Part shown: positions 17,773-27,267 of the stretch, one piece after another
How the letters are laid out: each line of letters begins with the position of its first letter
Numbering within the stretch: position 1 is the first letter of the stretch
DNA from: Parachlamydia sp. AcF125
GTDB taxonomy: Bacteria; Chlamydiota; Chlamydiia; Chlamydiales; Parachlamydiaceae
Length of the DNA: 64,000 bases
Assembly (NCBI RefSeq): GCF_018342475.1
Contig: NZ_JAEMUD010000003.1
Location: forward strand, 62,001-126,000
Reading direction: 5' to 3'
The notes under the pieces: model-generated
Database searches by the model: none
Told to the model about the DNA's origin: nothing
Seen by the model: the letters and a program-made list of their open reading frames with translations, nothing else
Made by a program: the position numbers and the translations under genes

Positions 17773-18904
17773 GAAACACCTCAGAGGCTTCTAAAGTTTC
17801 AATCTTTCTAATACTTAAGAAAGCTGAAAAAAAAGAAATCAAAACAATCATGCAAAACGTCACAAGAGGGATATGCCAGGAAAAATAAAAAGGAATACTC
17901 CCCCACCTCACCAAAGTTACCCCATTGAGAATAGTGATCCCTAAACCAATCCCATATCCCACAAAACCTGCAGCAAAAGCCTGACAAAATACCATGCGCC
18001 TCAGCAAGCGGTTATCTGCTCCCATAGCTTTCAAGGCACTGAAGTTCCCTAAGTTTTCATTCACAAACGAGTAAAAAGTTTGACCCGCTACAGCTATTCC
18101 TATTACAAAACCTAAAATAATCGTGGCCCCAAATGAAACGGGAATACCGGTGTTAACAAAGAACCATCTCATCGTCTTCCAAAAGAAAGTTTCGCTGGTA
18201 TAAGCGCGCAGCCCGGTTTTCGTTTCAATAGATTTCGCCATTTGGTCGGGTAAAACTCCCGGCTTCGGCTTTACTAAAACAAACGACAGATTTTTTCTCA
18301 TTCTTGGGGCAATTTCAATCGCCCGTTCGTAAGTAGTGTAAATGAAGGGATAGCCAAAAAATGACTGTTCCGCTTTCACTATGCCTACGATTTTGACTTC
18401 ATGGTCATTGATATCAAAAAAGTCCCCGATATCTAGGGGTTTTTCCAGAGTTTTGCTAAGTTTTTTCAGCCCCTCTTCATCCACAATTACAGCCCCTGCT
18501 TGCCAAAGATCCTCTAAGCGCCCTTTAACAAAAACAGGTGGAACCCCTGTTAAAGTTGAGGAATCTACCCCCATTAACTGCAACGTCATAAAAGAACCGT
18601 TGTAAATTTTTCCTTCTAGTAGGAAATAATAAAACGGAAGGGCCCAATCTACGCCAGGAACTGATCGGACGCGCATCAGATCCGTATCTCTTAAGGGTTT
18701 TATATCGGTAATCTGCTCGACGTGAGGATCTACTACCCACACAGGCACATTGGTATTGCGAAGCATGGTAGTTGTCCAACGCATCACTCCCCAAAAAATA
18801 GAGGATTGTTGCGTCATTAAGAGAGTGGAAAAAGCTAATCCACTGATTAAAACAAGGTATTTAACTTTATCTCCTAGCAGCATTTCTATGGCAATTTGAA
18901 GCAT
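17765..18904 (-). CDS. FtsX/MacB-like ABC exporter permease (DevC type)
   Basis: 379 aa. One N-terminal transmembrane helix (~15-35), a large periplasmic domain (~45-250), then three C-terminal helices (~262-285, 308-335, 342-365), the four-helix plan of FtsX/MacB permeases. The segment FSALKAMGADNRLLRRMV is the coupling region seen in DevC-like members. It is the first gene of the leftward exporter operon and is divergent, with 51 bp between starts, from the CNB-CPBP gene. The promoter of both must lie in or near that short gap. Confidence 0.88.
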   Translation of the reverse strand: MLQIAIEMLLGDKVKYLVLISGLAFSTLLMTQQSSIFWGVMRWTTTMLRNTNVPVWVVDPHVEQITDIKPLRDTDLMRVRSVPGVDWALPFYYFLLEGKIYNGSFMTLQLMGVDSSTLTGVPPVFVKGRLEDLWQAGAVIVDEEGLKKLSKTLEKPLDIGDFFDINDHEVKIVGIVKAEQSFFGYPFIYTTYERAIEIAPRMRKNLSFVLVKPKPGVLPDQMAKSIETKTGLRAYTSETFFWKTMRWFFVNTGIPVSFGATIILGFVIGIAVAGQTFYSFVNENLGNFSALKAMGADNRLLRRMVFCQAFAAGFVGYGIGLGITILNGVTLVRWGSIPFYFSWHIPLVTFCMIVLISFFSAFLSIRKIETLEASEVFRV

Positions 18905-18955
18905 ACTCGATTGAGCTCATTGTGGTAATAAAAAAACATAGCTTTTTATTCTCTG

Positions 18956-20068
18956 ATGTCTATTTTAAAGATTAAATTTTGTCAAACTTATTCCCCGATT
19001 TTTATGGATATACAACAGCAAAAAGAATTGGAATTTCTTAAAGCACAATCCCTACTCAAGGGTTTGTCAGAAGAAAACTTAAGGGTATTGCAAAGATGTC
19101 TCTTAAAAGAAAGCTTTAAGCCTAACGATACCATTATTGAAGAAAATAGCACGGGAACGGAGCTTTATTTAATTCAAGAAGGTGAGGTCTCTGTTTTAAA
19201 GTGGGATGAAGAGCGCTTTTCTCAAGTTCTCTTAGGCAAGTTATCGAAGGGCGAAATGTTTGGTGAGATGTCATTTATGGATAACTCGCCCCGTTCTACT
19301 ACTGTCAAAGCGATTAGGCCAACTGTGGTGTACAAGCTTTCTAAGAAAGCGTTATCCACTCATTCTACTCCTGAAATACAAAACAAGATTTTCGAAAACA
19401 TCGCGGTTGCCAACATCCATCGATTACGCCACTCTAACCAATTATATGTCAAGAATGTGCAAGGATATCAGGCTCTCTTACATGAGAAACACTCAAAGGG
19501 ACATTTTTTTATTTATGAAAGCTTGCTTCTTGCCTTTTCCGTGTTATTTGGTTGTTTTTCAACAGAGTCTCGCAATGATTTGCCTTGGATGATTGCTTTC
19601 ATCCCTTCTTTGCTTCTTATGAGATTTTATCGCTATCCTTGGGAACATGTAGGCCTCCATTTTAAAGGTTGGAAGACCCATTTATTGAGTGCCTGCATAG
19701 CTTCACTCTTTGCCCTAGGAGGATTGTATCTTTCTAAAGAGTTTTTAAGTCTCAAGCTATTCCTTAATGTTCCTACGCTTTCACAACTTGCTTTTATCGC
19801 TGTTGCCACCTTTGCTCAGGAGCTCATCGGCAGAGGAATTTTTCAAACAGCCGTACAAGATTTTATGGACGATAAGAAAGGCTATCAAAGTGTCTTGATT
19901 ACTGCATGCTTTATTTTGATTTTTTTCCTTCCATTGGGATGGCAAACGAGCCTGTTATTTTTTTGTGTCAGCTTTCCTATGGGGATATTGTTTAATCAGC
20001 AAAAAAGTGTATGGGGGATATTCCTCCTTCACTGGGTTTTAAGAGCAGGGGGAGTTATTTCTATGTAA
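18956..20068 (+). CDS. Cyclic-nucleotide-binding domain fused to a CPBP-family membrane protein
   Basis: 370 aa; an ATG at 19004 (MDIQQQKELEF) would drop 16 residues and may be the true start, since neither has a clear ribosome binding site. Residues ~25-145 form a CNB/CRP-like sensor with a phosphate-binding cassette FGEMSFMDNSPRSTTVKA containing the Gly-Glu and Arg that hold the cyclic phosphate. From ~175 to the end come about seven membrane helices with a CPBP (CAAX protease and bacteriocin-processing) core. Motif 1 reads QELIGRG, so the first Glu of EExxxR is replaced by Gln. A cyclic nucleotide probably controls a membrane enzyme or adaptor. It could respond to the cyclase encoded 4.5 kb upstream (inference). 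Confidence 0.8.
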   Translation: MSILKIKFCQTYSPIFMDIQQQKELEFLKAQSLLKGLSEENLRVLQRCLLKESFKPNDTIIEENSTGTELYLIQEGEVSVLKWDEERFSQVLLGKLSKGEMFGEMSFMDNSPRSTTVKAIRPTVVYKLSKKALSTHSTPEIQNKIFENIAVANIHRLRHSNQLYVKNVQGYQALLHEKHSKGHFFIYESLLLAFSVLFGCFSTESRNDLPWMIAFIPSLLLMRFYRYPWEHVGLHFKGWKTHLLSACIASLFALGGLYLSKEFLSLKLFLNVPTLSQLAFIAVATFAQELIGRGIFQTAVQDFMDDKKGYQSVLITACFILIFFLPLGWQTSLLFFCVSFPMGILFNQQKSVWGIFLLHWVLRAGGVISM

Positions 20069-20414
20069 ATTTTTAGACGGAGCCAACTTGGATAAACTCC
20101 CGAAAAACAGAGGAAGATTGGCAAGGCGAATCCCTTGTCTATTGTTACGTAGATTAAACTGGGCTCAAATTTTGCATTCAAAAAAGGGGAAATATGAAGA
20201 ATGCAAAAAGGGTCCCATAATAGAGCAGATATAGCAAACCACTTGCTTTCACTGCTCTGACCAGGCGACTACAACTTCGCCTAGACTATCTTCTTAGAAG
20301 GAATTAATTTAACTGGCTATGAATCCTTCCTTGGCACCCCTCTTTTTACTTAGCGGAAGCACTATTCCCAGCTCCCATACAAAAAAGCATGAAATGAATT
20401 TTATTCCGGATATT
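20069..20414. repeat. Intergenic repeat 3' of F-box/LRR gene 1
   Basis: Bases ~20172-20330 match ~22446-22600, the equivalent position after the second F-box/LRR gene, with scattered changes and gaps. No gene is supported here. These strips show that the duplicated unit includes DNA on both sides of the LRR gene. Confidence 0.6.
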
Positions 20415-21857
20415 TCATAGAGGATTCCCCTCCCACTTAACCTTCTTTAACTTAGATGGGTGCTTTATTTTCTCGGAAAGGCTAGCAAGTGGGTTACAGC
20501 TTAAATCAAGCTTTTTTAGCTGGGGCAATTGCCCTATTTCTACCGGGAGGCTAGCGAGCTCGTTATCTTCCAAATCAAGCTCTTGCAACTGGAAAAGCTG
20601 GCCTATATTTTCAGGAAGATTAGTAAGCTGGTTTTGGTCTAAGTATAGCCATTTTAGTTGGGTCAATTGTCCTATCTCTTTAGGAAGGCTAGTGAGCTGG
20701 TTTCGGCTTAAGCCAAGGCGCCTTAGCTTGGACAGCCGGCGTATCTCTGTAGGGAGGCTAGTGAGCTCGTTATCTTCCAAATCAAGCTCTTGCAACTGGA
20801 ACAGCTGGCCTATATTTTCAGGAAGATGGGAGACCTTATTATAGCTTAAGTTAAGCTTTTTTAACTGGGTCAATTGCCCTATCTCTATTGACAGGCTAGT
20901 GAGCTGGTTGTGTTGTAAGTTAAGATACCGCAGGCGCGATAGCTGGACTATCTCTTCAGGAAGGCTAGAGAGCTGATTGTGTTGTAAGTCAAGACGCCGC
21001 AGGCGCGATAGCTGGACTATCTCTTTAGGAAGGCTAGTGAGCTGATTGTGTTGTAAGTAAAGTTGGTAAAGCCACGATAGCTGGCCTATCTCTTTAGGAA
21101 GGCTAGAGAGCTGATTGTGTTCTAAGTTAAGATGCTGCAGGCGCGATAGCCGGCCTATTTCTTTAGGAAGGCTAGAAAGCTGATTTTTGCCTAAGCTCAG
21201 CCTTTCTAGCCGGGTTAATTGTCCTATATAAGCAGGAAGGGTAGCGAGCTTATTATATCTTAAGTCAAGCTCTTTTAACTGGGACAGTTGGCCTATTTCT
21301 GGCGGTAAATAGGTTAGGCCTGCTTGAAATAAAACTAGCTTGGCTAAGTGCTCGCAATTTTCTCCTATCCATTCTCGGAGAAGCCCTCCTTTTTTTTCCA
21401 AAGATAAAGTTTTAATTTCTTCGCGCCTCAAGTATTCCTCCCCGCCAGGAAGTTTTTTCCAAAGCAAAAGACGATTAATGTTTAGAAGATAAGAAGAATA
21501 GTTAGCCAGTGTTAAATCCCTTCTTTCTTCTATTGCCTGTCTAAATTCCTTAGAAGATAAAGAGCCTGCTAAACTAAAAACTTGCTTAAAAATTTGTTTC
21601 ACTTTTTCTGCAGGGGTAAGCTCAGATTCTAGTTGGTAAATTTTATCCAATATAAGCGCTTTGGGTATGTCATTCTTTCCCTGGGGAATATGAAGAGCGG
21701 CTATTTTTTTATAAAGATTAGGCATGACAGCATTAGCTAGCAGAACGCGCCAACTTCTACAGACGTTAAATAAGGAAGGGGTTGCGCAAGCCTCTAAAAT
21801 AGGATAAAGCAATTCATTGGGCAAGCTTTCTATGGATAAAAAAGAGTTAGAATTCAT
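20415..21857 (-). CDS. F-box-like leucine-rich repeat protein 1
   Basis: 480 aa. Residues ~8-42 (SIESLPNELLYPILEACATP...) match the F-box pattern LPxELLxxIL; ~45-165 are a helical linker shared by all paralogues here; ~168-478 hold about 13 leucine-rich repeats of 23 residues, each of the form LxxLPxEIGQLxxLxxLxLxxNx. In eukaryotes F-box proteins join substrates to SCF ubiquitin ligases, and amoeba symbionts carry such proteins as suspected effectors (family knowledge). No signal peptide is present. The usual GAGGT ribosome binding site is altered to GACGT. It belongs to a tandem pair with 22833-24344. Confidence 0.88.
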   Translation of the reverse strand: MNSNSFLSIESLPNELLYPILEACATPSLFNVCRSWRVLLANAVMPNLYKKIAALHIPQGKNDIPKALILDKIYQLESELTPAEKVKQIFKQVFSLAGSLSSKEFRQAIEERRDLTLANYSSYLLNINRLLLWKKLPGGEEYLRREEIKTLSLEKKGGLLREWIGENCEHLAKLVLFQAGLTYLPPEIGQLSQLKELDLRYNKLATLPAYIGQLTRLERLSLGKNQLSSLPKEIGRLSRLQHLNLEHNQLSSLPKEIGQLSWLYQLYLQHNQLTSLPKEIVQLSRLRRLDLQHNQLSSLPEEIVQLSRLRYLNLQHNQLTSLSIEIGQLTQLKKLNLSYNKVSHLPENIGQLFQLQELDLEDNELTSLPTEIRRLSKLRRLGLSRNQLTSLPKEIGQLTQLKWLYLDQNQLTNLPENIGQLFQLQELDLEDNELASLPVEIGQLPQLKKLDLSCNPLASLSEKIKHPSKLKKVKWEGNPL

Positions 21858-21906
21858 TTTTTACGTCATAGTTTGATAATTTTCAATCTTTTATGTTTTT
21901 AAAGTA

Positions 21907-21931
21907 GTCTAACAGACTATACAAGTAAAGT
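21907..21931 (-). promoter_or_regulatory. Shared upstream box, F-box/LRR gene 1
   Basis: On the - strand it begins ACTTTACTTG and ends TGTTAGAC, 20 of 25 positions equal to the ankyrin-gene box at 4576-4600. Related sequences precede the other F-box/LRR genes (24394-24419, 35646-35672, 38059-38085). It lies 50-75 nt before the start codon, a sensible promoter distance. Confidence 0.5.
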
Positions 21932-22832
21932 TAATTTCAACAAGCTTTGCCAGATTTTATAGAATCGTTGTGAGGATTTATTGCTAATTGCCTCTTAAAT
22001 TGAGCCCGGATCCACCATCGGCTCATCCCTTTTTTAGCTGCTAATAAAAACATTTTTCCTTCTACACCATTTCTTCGCTAGCCTTTATCCAACTAGACAG
22101 CATCGAGTTGTCTATTGCGACTAGCTCTCCATTTGCTTAAATCTGCTTTCAAGTGTATGTCTTCTAGGGATTTTATAAACTGTTCTCCTTCCCAAAGTTA
22201 AATCCTCTTTTTTTCCAATCCTAGAGGTTTTACGGCCAAATTCCTTCTCTTTTGGAAGAATATGAGTGCACCGCCTTGATTACACAAAGCTTTAGCAGAT
22301 AATTTCTTATCCGTTTGCCTTAAGGAAAACTTGTAAGCATTGATCATTCTACCAACTTAAAGAAAGTTGACGGGAATTAGCATGACGATCCCTTAGAGGT
22401 TAATTAAAAGATCACACCTATTGGTACTAAATTAATTCGAAATTTTGCATTCAAAAAAGATGGCAATATGAAGAACGCAAAAAAGACCTCATAATAGAAC
22501 AGATGCAGCAGATCATTTGCTTGCTCCAATCTGAATAGGGCAGCTACAGCTATGTCTAGGCTATCTTTCTGAAAGGAATTTGTTTTAACCGACTATGAAC
22601 CCTTAACGCAGTTTTCAAATCCTAACACCCCTCTTTTAACAAACCCAGATAACTCCTTGTTACTGTCTAACTCTATTTCACCTCTTTTATTCCGAAAAAA
22701 GCAAGATAGCAGATTGCTAAGCTAATTCACGCAAACACCTTTTTCAAGTTTAGAAATGGGGGCAAACTTAATAGGGAGCCCTATTCCATGCTCACGTGCA
22801 AAAAGCATTGGATGAATTTTATTCCGACTGTT
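21932..22832. repeat. Long intergenic region, duplicated; degenerate coding traces
   Basis: Bases ~21960-22110 match ~24440-24590. On the - strand both copies can be read as a related peptide (containing NGVEGKMFLLA and IRAQFKRQLAINPH in copy 1) interrupted by stops, so a decayed gene of unknown type was present before the duplication. Bases ~22446-22600 repeat ~20172-20330. Nothing else can be supported. Confidence 0.45.
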
Positions 22833-24344
22833 TCATAGAGGAGGCTCCCCCCAACTAAGTTTTTTTAATTTAGGCAGCTGCTTTATCTCCTCTGGAAGAG
22901 CTGGTATCCGGTTTTCAGTTAAATCGAGCTTTTCTAGCTGGGACAACTGCGCTATCTCTGCAGGAAGGCTAACGAGCATGTTATCCTGTAAATTAAGTTC
23001 CTGCAGCCGAGACAGCCGCCCAATACTGCCAGGAAGATCGGTGAGCTGGTTGCTGTTTAAGTCAAGACTTTTAAGACAGTTCAGGTTTCCTATCTCTGCA
23101 GGAAGGCTAGTGAGCTTGTTACCTTGTAAATTAAGCATTTCCAGCTGGGACAGCTGCCCTATACTTTCAGGAAGATTGGTGAGCTGATTGGAGTTTAAGC
23201 AAAGCAGTTCAAGGCAGCGCAACTGCCCTATCTCAGCAGGAAGACTGGTGATCTGATTGAAAATTAAGTTGAGTGTTTTCAACCGCAACAGCTTTTCTAA
23301 GCTTTCAGGAAGGTTTTTGAGCTGATTCAAGCCTAAACGCAGACACTCAAGCAGGGGCAACTGCCCTATTTCTACAGGAAGGCTAATGAGCCTGTTATCT
23401 AGTAAATTAAGCTCCTGCAGCTGGGAAAACTGCCCAATACTTCCAGGAAGATCGGTGAGCTGGTTGCTGTGTAAATCAAGGCACTTAAGACAGTTGAGTT
23501 GTCCTATCTCTGCAGGAAGGCTAGTAAGCTCATTACATCCTAGCTCAAGCCCCTGCAACTGGGATAATCGCCCTATATTTTTAGGGAGATTAGTTAATCG
23601 GTTGCCATTGACGTCAAGCTTTTTTAAATGAGACAGCTGTCCTATACTTTCAGGGAGACTAGTGAGTTCGTTTGCGAATAAGCAAAGCCTTTTTAGCTGG
23701 ATCAATTGTCCTATTTCTACGGGGAGGCTAGAAAGCTTATTTCTTTGTAATTCAAGAATTTGCAGATGGGAGAACAGGCCTATTTCGGGCGGTAAATAGG
23801 TTAAACCTACTTCAGATAAATCTAGTTTTGTTAAGTTTTCGCAATTTTCTTTTATCCATTCTCTAAGGAGACCTCCTTTTTCTTCCAATGATAAAGGTTT
23901 CATTCTTTCGCTGTTTAAGTATTCCTCCCCTCCGGGAAGTTTTTTCCAAAGTAAAAGGCGATTAATGTTAAGAAGGTAAGAAGAGTAGTTAGCGATTGTG
24001 AGATCTTTCTTTTTTTCTATTGCCAGCTGAAACTCCTGAGGAGATAAAGAGCGAGCTAAGCTAAAAACTCGCTTAAAAATTCGCTCTACCTTTTTTGCAG
24101 GGGCAAGCTTAGGTTTTAATTGGTAAATTCTGTCCAATATAAGCTCTTTGTGGATATCATTATTTCTCTGAAGAATATGAAAAGCGGCTATTTCTTTATA
24201 AAGATTAGGCATGACATCTTTAACTAGCAGAAAATGCCAGCGTTTGCAGACGCTAAATAAGGAAGGAGTTGCGCAAGCCGCTAAAATAGGATAGAGCAAT
24301 TCATTGGGCAAGCTTTCTATGGACAAAGAAGAACTAGAATTCAT
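22833..24344 (-). CDS. F-box-like leucine-rich repeat protein 2
   Basis: 503 aa with AGAGGT-type site (GAGGTAAAA) before the ATG. F-box-like segment at ~8-42 (SLPNELLYPILAACATPSLF), helical linker to ~168, then about 14 repeats of 23 residues with more varied LRR faces (for example LPGSIGQFSQLQELNLLDN) than protein 1. The paralogues keep the F-box and linker but differ in repeat number and exposed residues, the expected result of selection on binding specificity. It is the upstream member of a tandem pair with 20415-21857. Confidence 0.88.
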   Translation of the reverse strand: MNSSSSLSIESLPNELLYPILAACATPSLFSVCKRWHFLLVKDVMPNLYKEIAAFHILQRNNDIHKELILDRIYQLKPKLAPAKKVERIFKRVFSLARSLSPQEFQLAIEKKKDLTIANYSSYLLNINRLLLWKKLPGGEEYLNSERMKPLSLEEKGGLLREWIKENCENLTKLDLSEVGLTYLPPEIGLFSHLQILELQRNKLSSLPVEIGQLIQLKRLCLFANELTSLPESIGQLSHLKKLDVNGNRLTNLPKNIGRLSQLQGLELGCNELTSLPAEIGQLNCLKCLDLHSNQLTDLPGSIGQFSQLQELNLLDNRLISLPVEIGQLPLLECLRLGLNQLKNLPESLEKLLRLKTLNLIFNQITSLPAEIGQLRCLELLCLNSNQLTNLPESIGQLSQLEMLNLQGNKLTSLPAEIGNLNCLKSLDLNSNQLTDLPGSIGRLSRLQELNLQDNMLVSLPAEIAQLSQLEKLDLTENRIPALPEEIKQLPKLKKLSWGEPPL

Positions 24345-24393
24345 TTTTACCTCATAGGTTGTTAATTTTCAATCCTTTATGTTTTTTAAGGTA

Positions 24394-24419
24394 GTCTAAA
24401 AAAACTATGAAAGTAAAGC
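24394..24419 (-). promoter_or_regulatory. Shared upstream box, F-box/LRR gene 2
   Basis: On the - strand this reads GCTTTACTTTCATAG then TTTTTTTAGAC, aligning with the box of gene 1 and those of the genes at 35721 and 38133. It overlaps the T-run/A-run inverted repeat 24382-24404 (TTTTTTAAG ... CTAAAAAAA). Confidence 0.45.
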
Positions 24420-24852
24420 TAATTCCAGCAAGCTTTAACAGATTTTATAGGGTCCCTGTGAGGATTTATTGCTAATCGCCTCTTAGATTGAGCCCGGATC
24501 CCCTATCGACTCATCCCCTTTTTAACTGCTAATAAAAACATTTTTCCTTCTACACCATTTCTTCGCTAGCCTTTATCCAACTAAGCGATACCCATTTGTC
24601 TGTTGCGGTTAGCCCCCGCGATTTGCTTAAAACTTCTTTCAAGCGCATATGTCGATTGTAGTGATTTACAAACTGCTCTCCTCCCTAAAGCTAAACCTTC
24701 TTTTGTCTCACCATCCTAAAAATTTTACAGCCAAATTTCTTCTCTTTTAGAGGAACGCAGGTGCACTGCCTTGAGTACACAAAGTTTTACCCAGATAATT
24801 TCTGGTCAGCTTGCTTTAAGGGAAATCTGTAGGTATTGACCATCCTAAGGCC
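24420..24852. repeat. Intergenic repeat 5' of F-box/LRR gene 2
   Basis: Copy of ~21932-22370. It carries the same degenerate peptide trace on the - strand with additional stops. No intact gene is seen before the SOD-like gene begins at 24853. Confidence 0.5.
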
Positions 24853-25569
24853 CTAATTGGTTTGCCCACAAAGTGTAAGCCTAATCGCTTGAAGTGACTT
24901 TTGATAGCGTTGAAACACCACCTCCCAATCAATATTATCGAAAAAAATCTGAATGTATTTGGCCCTATCTAATCCAAACTGAGTAATATAGGCATGCTCA
25001 AATACATCCATGACTAGTAAAGGCTGCCCTCCCGAGAGATGCCCAACATCGTGTTCATTAATCCAAGTGTTCACTAATCTCCCCTGCTTCGGATCTATGT
25101 ATGTGATCACCCAACCAATTCCCCTGATGGCCCCAGTGGCTTGAAAATCAGCTTTCCAGCTTGCATAACTTCCAAAATCTTGGACTATTTTTAAAAATAA
25201 GGGGTTATCTTGCTTGAGTTGATGGTTTTTTCCTCCCAGGTTTTCAAAATAATACTCATGCAGTATCATCCCATTAAATTCCCATCCTAACATATGTTTA
25301 AAACCCGCAACTTCAGGACTTTGGCTTTTACCTGCCTGGCTGAACTCCTCAATCTTTTGGAAGAGAGTATTGGCGTTATTAACGTAGCCTTGATATAGCT
25401 TAAAATGTAACCTCAATAACTCGTCATTTAATCCTTTTATTTTCCCCAGCAAATGATCAAAATTGCGCGCTTCATATTTTTTAATCGAGGATGCAGCAGG
25501 TTGATCACTTATCCCCACTTGCGCAAAACTCATCCATATACTCATCGCTAACAGCCAAATGTTTCTCAT
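24853..25569 (-). CDS. Exported Fe/Mn superoxide dismutase-family protein
   Basis: 238 aa. A signal peptide-like N-terminus (~1-21) precedes a complete SOD-type layout: YVNNAN in the helical hairpin, HEYYFENLGG carrying the second ligand His, and MDVFEHAYITQFGLDRAKYI, which holds the Asp and final His ligands (DVFEHA for DxWEH). At the first ligand the segment reads LHFKLYQGYV; aligned without gaps to classical enzymes the His is one place off, so metal binding there needs care. An exported SOD would remove superoxide in the periplasm or outside. It is divergent from a di-haem peroxidase gene 93 bp away, forming a plausible oxidative-stress pair. Confidence 0.82.
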   Translation of the reverse strand: MRNIWLLAMSIWMSFAQVGISDQPAASSIKKYEARNFDHLLGKIKGLNDELLRLHFKLYQGYVNNANTLFQKIEEFSQAGKSQSPEVAGFKHMLGWEFNGMILHEYYFENLGGKNHQLKQDNPLFLKIVQDFGSYASWKADFQATGAIRGIGWVITYIDPKQGRLVNTWINEHDVGHLSGGQPLLVMDVFEHAYITQFGLDRAKYIQIFFDNIDWEVVFQRYQKSLQAIRLTLCGQTN

Positions 25570-25661
25570 CTTAACCTCATCTTTTTTGATATCAATGCTA
25601 GCTTAATAAAAATAAATTTTTTATAAAAAGGTTTAGCTAAAAAAAAGAAAAAAAGAGGGCT

Positions 25662-26732
25662 ATGAAAGGGTTTTTCTATCCAGTTGTCTGTATCCTGGCT
25701 TTTTTAAGTCTACTTTGGGGCACTTTTCAAGCTTTGCAATTTTTAAGACCAAAGCCATTACTCACTCAAGAGCAAGAAAGTTTTTCTGTGCCTTTAGGAT
25801 TACCCCCGTTGCCTTGGCCTGCAAATAACCCCTATGATAAAGCAAAAGCTGAATTAGGACGCCTTCTTTATTTTGATAAACGTCTCTCTTCAGATGGAAC
25901 TGTTTCCTGCGCGACTTGCCATTCTATTCAAGCTGCTTTTGCAGATCATCAAGCCGTTTCTCAAGGGATAGATGGTAGGCAAGGCAGCCGAAATTCTCCT
26001 ACCGTCATTAATTCGGCTTATCACAATTTTCTATTTTGGGATGGGCGAGCCGATTCTCTAGAAGCTCAGTGCAAAGGCCCCTTGGCAAATCGTAAAGAAA
26101 TGACGCTTGCACAAAGCCCTGATGATGCTCATCGAGAGTGTCAAGAGCGGATTCGAAAAATACCAGGCTACAAGAAATTATTTAAATCCGTATATGGCAA
26201 TGACGACTGCAGTATCGACGATATAGCAAAAGCAATCGCCACTTTTGAAAGGACAATTCTTTCGGGAAACTCCCCTTATGACCGTTACATCGTCAATAAA
26301 GATAAATCTGCCATGTCAGCCGAAGCTATTCATGGCTTGACAGTTTTTAAGCGCAGCGGCTGTGCCAATTGCCATGTAGAACCCCTTTTTGCCGATGACC
26401 GCTTTACAAATATTGGAATTGGCATGGATGCTAAAGAACCGGATCTCGGGCGCTATGCGATCACGCATAATCAAGCGGATTGGGGAGCCTTCAAAATTCC
26501 TACCTTGCGCGATGTTGAGCATACATTTCCTTATATGCATGATGGAAGTCTCAAAACCTTAGAAGAAGTAGTGGAGTATTACAATCAAGGGGGCATTCCG
26601 AATTCCAATTTGCACCCTCTTATGCGGCCTCTCAATCTATCTGAAAGTGATAAGAAAGCGCTTGTAAAATTTCTACAATCTCTAAGTGGAGAAGGATGGC
26701 AAATTCAAGAACCGAGCAAATTTCCAGATTGA
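25662..26732 (+). CDS. Di-haem cytochrome c peroxidase (CcpA/MauG family)
   Basis: 356 aa. One N-terminal membrane segment or uncleaved signal (~5-25) leads to the periplasmic enzyme. The haem-binding motifs CATCH (~84-88) and CANCH (~233-237) are both present. Family landmarks include QGIDGRQGSRNSPTVINSA, FWDGRADSLEAQ and the C-terminal IPTLRDVEHTFPYMHDGS. The enzyme reduces hydrogen peroxide with electrons from a small c-type cytochrome. It would consume the product of the divergent SOD-like protein. Length is normal and there is no sign of damage. Confidence 0.92.
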   Translation: MKGFFYPVVCILAFLSLLWGTFQALQFLRPKPLLTQEQESFSVPLGLPPLPWPANNPYDKAKAELGRLLYFDKRLSSDGTVSCATCHSIQAAFADHQAVSQGIDGRQGSRNSPTVINSAYHNFLFWDGRADSLEAQCKGPLANRKEMTLAQSPDDAHRECQERIRKIPGYKKLFKSVYGNDDCSIDDIAKAIATFERTILSGNSPYDRYIVNKDKSAMSAEAIHGLTVFKRSGCANCHVEPLFADDRFTNIGIGMDAKEPDLGRYAITHNQADWGAFKIPTLRDVEHTFPYMHDGSLKTLEEVVEYYNQGGIPNSNLHPLMRPLNLSESDKKALVKFLQSLSGEGWQIQEPSKFPD

Positions 26733-27267
26733 AGAGATCAATCATTTTAGCATCCAAGCTTATGAAGAAGCGGCTACGCTCGAAGCCGCTGAGTACCTCA
26801 CCTATTTCTTTGCGAGCTTTGGTATGCCATGAGTATATAAATTCATTTTACCAAAATGGTTTTTCCCTAAGCCGATCTAAGCTCTCCATCGCCCTTCCAA
26901 CAGGTTGGCCTCCTAAAAATTCAAGCGATGACAAAGCAATTTACACGCATACCTCCAAATGTTTGCAAAATCTCAGACGCAATTTTTTGGAAAATGTTTT
27001 TACTCCAGTATTTACTCCCAATGCAAGAAAGTCAACAACTTGCAAAACAAAATTGGGTTAAAGACTTTTAAAAGGTCGAAGTCTTCTCCTCCCCCTTAGC
27101 ATTTGACTAGACGATAGGGAAGCTTTAAAGCCGTAGAAAAACTAGAAAGTGCCCACCCCCATCACAGCGCTCGCGTAAATTTAATTATCCAAAGATACAA
27201 AAAGACTGTACAAGAATGGTTATGAAAAGTTATACACCCCCATTTTAGATGAGCCTTTAAAAGGCTC

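Noticed and set aside
21960-22110. Structured RNA in the conserved intergenic strip
   Set aside because: The strip is conserved only because it belongs to the tandem duplication; no consistent stem with compensating changes was found by eye.
26696-27061. Plus-strand open frame of 121 codons overlapping the end of the peroxidase gene
   Set aside because: It begins inside the peroxidase gene without a binding site, and its composition is Ser/Lys/Thr-rich like a shadow frame; no family resemblance.
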